From NCBI GenBank assembly GCA_030063045.1, contig JAQSEB010000132.1:620001-684000 (forward strand): a DNA stretch of 64,000 nt, given 5' to 3'. Both the position numbers and the translations under genes were made by a program. Below, in pieces: positions 57,621 through 64,000 of the stretch; position 1 is the stretch's first letter, and each line of letters opens with the position of its first letter. This stretch comes from Pratylenchus scribneri (Eukaryota; Nematoda; Chromadorea; Rhabditida; Pratylenchidae). The notes beneath the pieces were generated by a model that was not told the DNA's origin, ran no database searches, and was given only the letters and a program-made list of their open reading frames with translations.

Positions 57621-60009
57621 TTTCTCATCGAATAAACTTCATCTTCGCTGCTTGTCATGTTAAAAATTATATTTAATCAATTAATAAAATCGATTATTTA
57701 ACGGAAATATTAAAATTTAAAAATAAAATATGTAAAGGTTGATCGTGGAGATTTTTATTAATTTAATGGATCAGTTATGATTGAAAAAATGCTTAAGATT
57801 TAAAGTTATTTTATTATCTAAAAGTATTTTTAAAAATTAATAAATAATTCTTAATAGAATGAATATTAAATCCTTTTTAAATCTTTGAGTATTTTTGTTT
57901 ATAATAAATCAATTTTATTTAAAAAACAAAAAAAATTAATTTATCTATGCAATAATATATATTAAAAATAAATTTTACATGATTTTTTGAGAGATTTAAT
58001 CGAGAAGTTAAAAAATAAATGGATATTTTATATAGTAAAATAAATATTGATATTTAATTTTAAGTTTGAGAAAAAATAAATAAATTCAGATTATAAAATT
58101 TATTTTATAAAAATAGCTCTTAATCATTTATTAAATCAAGTAATTAACAATCAAAATTTTTATTAAATAAATTATCGCTAGATTAATTCTTTTAGGACGT
58201 AAAGTCTATTTATATCTAATATCAGAAAAGAAACAAATTATATTAATTTTTTAAGCTTAGTCTGAAGCAATTAGTAGAAAGATTTTTTAAAGAGAGAGGT
58301 GGCTATTATAAATTTAAAAAATTTCTAAAAAGAAATAAAAATTTTTAATATTAAAGAATATAAAATTAAGATATAGAAAATAATCCAAAGAAAAATACTT
58401 ATATAATAATTTATAAAAATAAAATAATCATATTAAAATAAAATAAAATTTAAAAAATGCGTATATTTTATATTTTGTGAAAATTTAAAAAATATTTGAT
58501 AAAAAAATTCATTTTAAAAATAAAATTTTTTTTCTCTAAATTTTCATAATTTTACTTCTTTTCTTTATAAAGACAAGAATTTTAAGAATTTCAATTAATT
58601 TGTTTCCAAATAATAATAATTTTATAAATGTATCCTATTTTATTCTCTCAGAGTAAAATATTCTTAAAATATGTAAATTACGAAAAATAAAAAAAAATAT
58701 AAATCTTAGAAATAAAATTATATTAATAAATTAAGTTTAAAATTTTTAATTTGTTTATAAATAATATAGTAATAAGACAGCAAGGATGGGAAGAATAAAT
58801 AAAAAAAATAATGAAATTATAATAATAAATTTAATTTATTTATTCAAATACTAAAATAAAAATAGATATTTAAATTTTTTTCGAATTCTAGTCGGACTTA
58901 AATTATAAGACGCCTAAAATTAAATTTACTACGAAATTGGAAGCATCACCAGTGATTTTTAAATTAATTAAAAAAATTATTGATAATTAAATTTAATTAC
59001 TCGATGGCATCGAATGATTGAATGAAAAAATGTGAAGAAAATATTTTCCTTTTATATTTTTTGCAAAGCGAGTTGTGTAAAAAATTCTAATAATTAAATC
59101 AGTAAATATATTTAAAATAATTATCATAATTTAATATTTACAATTGTAAAATATTTTAAAAAATATATGAATTAATAAAATAATTGTATTATAAGAATCA
59201 TTATGAAATAAAACTTAATTTATATTAAATATAAATATTTTTATTATTTTTCATAAATAAGGAAAATGTGACATATTAATAAATTTTAAATCGAAATAAT
59301 CATATTAGGAGAAAATTGTAAAACAATTTTTTAAATAAAATTAGTAGAAAATTTTCTATTTTTTTTAATCAAATTTAAATATTTCAAAATTTTTATGCAA
59401 ACAAATCAACTCTATGATTCCAGCTAAAATAAATTATAAATAAAATTTTTTCAAATAGCCAAAAAAATTTTATAAATTTATAAAAAAAAATAAATATTGA
59501 ATTATTTTCATTAAATTAATATAATATTTATAGTAATGATAATATAAAAAATTTCAACAAATTATTTTGTATTATAAAATTTATTTGCTCCGAATTACAT
59601 AAATAATAAATTAAAAATATTAAATTAAAGTAGGCAAATTTTTTAAAAGTATCATTAAAAATGAATTAAAAATTCTAATAATATTAATTCGATTTTTATT
59701 AGATCATATTAATTATGAAAAAGAAAATATTAATTAATATAAAAAAAATTTTTAAGTTATAGAGATTATGAGGTTTTAATATTTTATTTTTATAAAAAAA
59801 ATAAAATAATCGCATTATTTTTATTTTTTTATTTGAAAACAACTCATCAATAAATATTAAAAAATTAAATTAAAAATCGTATTATTTAAATTTAAATTAA
59901 ATTTTATTAAATATATTTAATTTTATATTTAAACTATAATTGAAAATCGCAAAATAAGATTCATTATATTAATTTTATATTTTAGAAAAAATATTTTATT
60001 AAATTTATA

Positions 60010-60300
60010 GAATATTGCAAAGATATCCATTTAATGGAAATCGAAGGGCCATGAATGTGGAGAGAGAAAATGTGGCCTAAATGGAGGGATACTTCAAAAT
60101 GATCGTTAAGAGGGTTTGGAGTCAAATTAGGCTTATGCGGGTGATTTAGGTCATTTAAAATGAATAATTTTAAATATAAAATTCAAAAATAGTTGGCGGA
60201 ACTGAAAGAAATGGAATGGGTTATGAAGACGGATTTCATGAAATGATTTTTAAGAGTGAATGAGAAATAATGCAGAGGAGTCGTGCATATTTTAAAAAGA
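60010..60300. other. GC-richer island with several short frames
   Basis: About 290 bases of clearly higher GC. Plus-strand frames include VGGTERNGMGYEDGFHEM after AAAATAG. Minus-strand frames include ATFSLSTFMALRFPLNG after the acceptor CCCTCCATTTAG. None is decisive. Confidence 0.2.
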
Positions 60301-62501
60301 AATTGCTTTAGAAAGTAAAATAAAAATATTCATTAAAAATTTACAATGAATAATTTTTTTTATATTTGAGAAGGTGAAATTTGAATTTTTTAATAATGTC
60401 CTCAGATTGAATTTGAATTTTTATTTAATCTTGAATTTAATAATTAAAAATGTCTTATATTTTTCATGCCAAAATCTCACAAAGTATTAAAAATGTCAAA
60501 AAATTGAAAGAATCAAAATAATTATATTACAAAATTGAAAAAGATATCAGAGATGAAGAGAATTATACTGAAGCTTACTGCATGAAAAAAATATTCACAT
60601 TACTCGATTAAATATACTATCAATTAGAATGGATAATTAATAAAATTAGGTTGCAAATGTTTAAAAAATGAATAATAATAATTTGATACAATTAGCTAAA
60701 AAAGTTATTGAATAAATAATTGAATAACTTTCAAAATTTTTCTTTTTAAAATAATTGTATTTTTTTAGTATATGCAAAATAATAATAATTATTCAATTGG
60801 CTGTATTAAAAGATATAAGATAAAAAAATAAATGGTAAAGAAATAAAAATTAAAATAAAATATCTAATAAATGTAATAGAAAATAATTTATTTATTATTT
60901 AAAAATAAAATTTATTATAATAGATTTATGAAAAAATAGTGTATATGTAATTTATATTTTAATAATAAATAAAAAATTAATGAATGTTTTATTACAAATA
61001 TAATTATTATCAAATTATATTAAAAAGCATGAAAAATTTTTCTATAATTAAAAAATTATTTTATTTCTAATAATGTATATTTGTGTCCAGGTTATGGCGG
61101 ATTCTTGATTTAAAATAGCAGGTAAATTAATAAATATTTCCATGATAAATAAAAATTTTAAGTTACCCAAATTGATAAAATTAGTAGATATTACAATAAT
61201 CACAGTCAACATCTTTTTATGGCCAATTATAAAGTCTGTAGCAACAAATGGGATGCATATGATATTTAATTATATTTGTGTTTGCATATTAATGAGCATT
61301 TGAATTATTTATGTATATAATTACATTTTATTTAAAAAATAAAATTTAGTAAAATTCAATAAATATATACGAATATTTAGGTTACGAAAATTATTTATTT
61401 CGAATTTTTATTCAATAAAAATAAATTTGTCTTTTAAGCAATGAATTATAAATTTATTTGCCGTATATGACAAATAATAACCACAATTTTTTATATTCAT
61501 TAGAATTGGATCATAAAATATTTAAAAGCATATGATCGAAAATTTTAAATTTTTCGAGATTTTGAAAATAAAATTTTTATTATAAAATTAAAAATTATCA
61601 ATCTTCATTTGTCTAAAGAAATTTGAAATTTTTCTTCTTCAGAAATAAATTAAAAAAAAAGTATACGGAATTCAACAATTTCAAAGCAAATTTATATTTT
61701 TGTAAAATCTATGAAAATTGGCAATTTAATTAAAAAATTTATATAACGTTATTATTATTTTTAATTTAAGCCGGAGTAATATAATTGTAAAAATTAAATA
61801 TTTAATAATAATTATAATATTTTCTAAAACATAATTCAAAAAATAAAAATGTATTACTATTAAGAAAAAAAAAATTTGAAAATTAATTTAAATATGATAA
61901 ATATAAAATAATAAATTAAAATATAAAAAAAATTTTTTCAATTACTATCATTCATTATCATTATTTTTAAAATTTATTAAAAAAATAAATAGATAAAGTT
62001 ACTTATGTAAATATAAATCTAATAATTGTTTTATCATTATAATAATATTTATTAAAATACTTGTTAGAATATCAATAAAGTACAAAAAATAACATATAAA
62101 CGAAGACAAAAAATTAAAATAATTTATATTTCAATCGAAGAAATGAATGGATTTTTCTAACAATTCATTCACCATTATATATATTATTTATTAAAATTCT
62201 GATGCCAATTTAAAATTATTAAACGTTTTAAATGTTTTAAAAATAAAATTTATATTTAAATTAAAATATAATATTAATAAAAAATTGATATATTTAAAAA
62301 ATCTTTAATTTTATTAAATTTTATAGACAATAGAAGATTAATTTGGAATTAAACTCCCTAACTTGGCCTTTGAGAATTATTTGGCTCTATTATACAAATA
62401 TTTATAATCTTCTTAAAAATACAAAATCATTATTATTTGTATAAATAATTATTAATAATATATTAAATAGATACAACAAATAAATAATGATTATGAATTA
62501 A

Positions 62502-62627
62502 TATTTTCATGGCTACTTATTGAGTGCTTTCAACCGCACGAAAATTCTTTCTATTGTCTATATTTGTATGGTAAAATCTACGGATTATTTTGATGATGCT
62601 TCTCCTTCTAATCCACCTCCAACATAA
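62502..62627 (+). other. Exon-like island 13
   Basis: An open frame reads YFHGYLLSAFNRTKILSIVY, then ICMVKSTDYFDDASPSNPPP and a final Thr before TAA. It looks like a hydrophobic segment followed by a polar C-terminus. No ATG at its start and no clear acceptor. Confidence 0.25.
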
Positions 62628-63549
62628 AAAATAATACCTTTATGAAAAGAGAAAAAGTAATTTGAAAATACACATAAAAACATCTTGGATATATAGATCT
62701 TAATTAGGACATAATATCAATTTAGAGCTATCTAATAATAGGACAGAAATTTCTTAATTGTACCATAAAAATAAAATTTATTTTATTGCAATAAATTAAT
62801 TAATAAAGAAAATTGAATTGAAAAAAATTATTGGCTTAGACTTAATCCATTTATATTTTATCATTATTAATGAAATAAAACCAAATTAATATTTTGGAAT
62901 ATATACGATTTTTTAAAAAATAATTTCTTTTTTCATTGAAATTTTGATATGCCGACAAAATACAAGCCTGACAATAGCAAGGAATGTTTAATATATATGA
63001 ATATTATGGAGTAGCATTTTAAAAAATATCATTTTTAGTAAAAATTTGTAATATTTTAGGAATTGCATTTTTTTCCTTATTAAAAATCATAGATTCAAAA
63101 AATGGAAATTAATTTAAAATTAAAATAAAAAAATATTTAAATTCAAAATATTAAATAATATATTATTTAAAAGTTTGAACAGAAAATTTTTATTTATATT
63201 ATGAAAAAATTTCATTTAATTTAAAAATAAACTTAAGAAAAAATTTTGATTTTTTCCTTGATCAAATTATACGAAGAATTGAATTAAAAATCGTTATGAA
63301 AAAATAGAAATATTAAAAATGAATTGATTACATTAATAAAATATTTTATTTATAATTAATGACAAATTTTATCGAAAAAGTTTTGTTAATTTTTAATTAT
63401 ATATTTATAATAGATAGATTATTATATAAATCAATAATGAAATAAAATATTTAATGCAAAAATATTGAATAATTTCTATAAAAAAAAACATAGTTATTTT
63501 CATTTTATTAAATTTAAATAATATCTGTTAAAATTTAAAAATTAATGAG

Positions 63550-63717
63550 GAGATTTCGAAAAACGCGGGAATTTTCGTCAGAAGATAAATTCCACAAATT
63601 CAGATAACTGTAGATTTAAAAAGGATGTATGCATTGGAAACTACAAAAGAAAATACACGGAAGATACATTTCTGGAGGCTTTACAAAAATGGGATATTTT
63701 AATAAAAATATAAAAAT
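63550..63717 (+). other. Exon-like island 14: psq-like helix-turn-helix start
   Basis: An ATG-less frame after GAGGAG runs GDFEKRGNFRQKINSTNSDN, CRFKKDVCIGN, then YKRKYTEDTFLEALQKWDIL and stops at TAA (63715-63717). The RKYTEDTFLEAL part resembles the first helix of pipsqueak-type HTH domains (Y-T-E-x-x-L-x-x-A-L), but the recognition helix is absent here. It may be an exon whose partner lies outside the window. Another frame over the same bases starts MRRFRKTREFSSEDKF. Confidence 0.3.
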
Positions 63718-64000
63718 TAATAAAATAATTTATAATTTTAATTTTATAACAAAAAAACATAAAATCTTAAATGAAATGTTCAAATTAGTAGAATATTTAA
63801 TAAAAGAAACAAGTAATTTTATATATTTATTGAAAATTATTATTATTATTAAGAATAAAAATATTTTAAAAATTGATCCTACAGAAATCCTAAAATAAAA
63901 AAAATAATTAATAAAATAAATAGATGAATGAATCATATAAAAAAAATAGATATGAATATATAGAGTTAGAAATACTAAATAAAAGTAAAATCTATCAGCC

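Larger units (their letters stand above)
32231..64000. other. About 32 kb AT desert with no recognisable complete gene
   Basis: From about 32.2 kb to the end nearly all sequence is A and T, with A in excess on the plus strand (a hand count of 33001-33060 gives 35 A, 19 T, 5 G, 1 C). No long frame, TIR element, LTR, rRNA or tRNA was recognised. Homopolymer and ATAAAT-type words dominate. Small islands with more G and C occur every few kb and are listed separately. Possibilities are very large introns of sparse genes, a heterochromatic or centromere-like block, or long-decayed DNA. Confidence 0.6.

Noticed and set aside
32231..64000. Mitochondrial insertion or bacterial endosymbiont DNA as explanation for the desert
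   Set aside because: No mitochondrial gene, rRNA, or dense prokaryotic coding pattern was seen. Reads and depth data could reopen this.

Overview
The window looks like AT-rich nematode nuclear DNA. The evidence is short GT-AG introns (many of 44-60 bp), acceptor-like sites 13-36 bp upstream of several start codons that resemble trans-splice acceptors, a neuropeptide precursor with amidation and tetrabasic cleavage sites, a protein of the nematode LYS (GH25-like lysozyme) type, and a BEL/Pao-type LTR element. A plant-parasitic genus such as Meloidogyne would fit the base composition, but that is inference. All multi-exon models were assembled by eye from splice signals and reading-frame continuity.

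1-4.5 kb: the last two exons of a plus-strand membrane protein gene enter from the left. They are followed by a 1.1 kb element whose long terminal inverted repeats are built from a 'GAAACATCC' tandem repeat, and then by a frameshifted gene relic. 4.5-10.5 kb: a 12-exon minus-strand gene for a 743-residue type I membrane glycoprotein, with a minisatellite in its last intron. 11.0-13.5 kb: two minus-strand DUF1294 paralogues with the same intron position; the second carries a one-base frameshift. 14.9-15.9 kb: a single-exon neuropeptide-like precursor with 14 copies of one W-amide peptide.

16.2-21.0 kb: a nested pair of mobile elements. The outer one is MULE-like, with TIRs built from 'GTTTTAGCGCC' repeats and a 9 bp target-site duplication. 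Inside it sits a complete LTR element (539 bp LTRs that look identical, TSD TCATT, PBS, PPT) that encodes only a Gag-like ORF. Its leader carries five related stem-loops, one with a compensatory base-pair change. 21.7-24.5 kb: a six-exon secreted LYS-like protein that has lost the acidic catalytic pair. 24.7-32 kb: MITE-like elements, a Cys-rich terminal exon, a second isolated exon, and an old non-coding tandem duplication with a unit of about 1.1 kb.

At about 32.2 kb the composition changes abruptly. The remaining 32 kb is extremely AT-rich, A-rich on the plus strand, and has no recognisable complete gene. Small islands of higher GC in it have protein-like open frames, sometimes with good splice sites. 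They could be exons of genes with very large AT-rich introns, or relics; I cannot decide which without transcripts.
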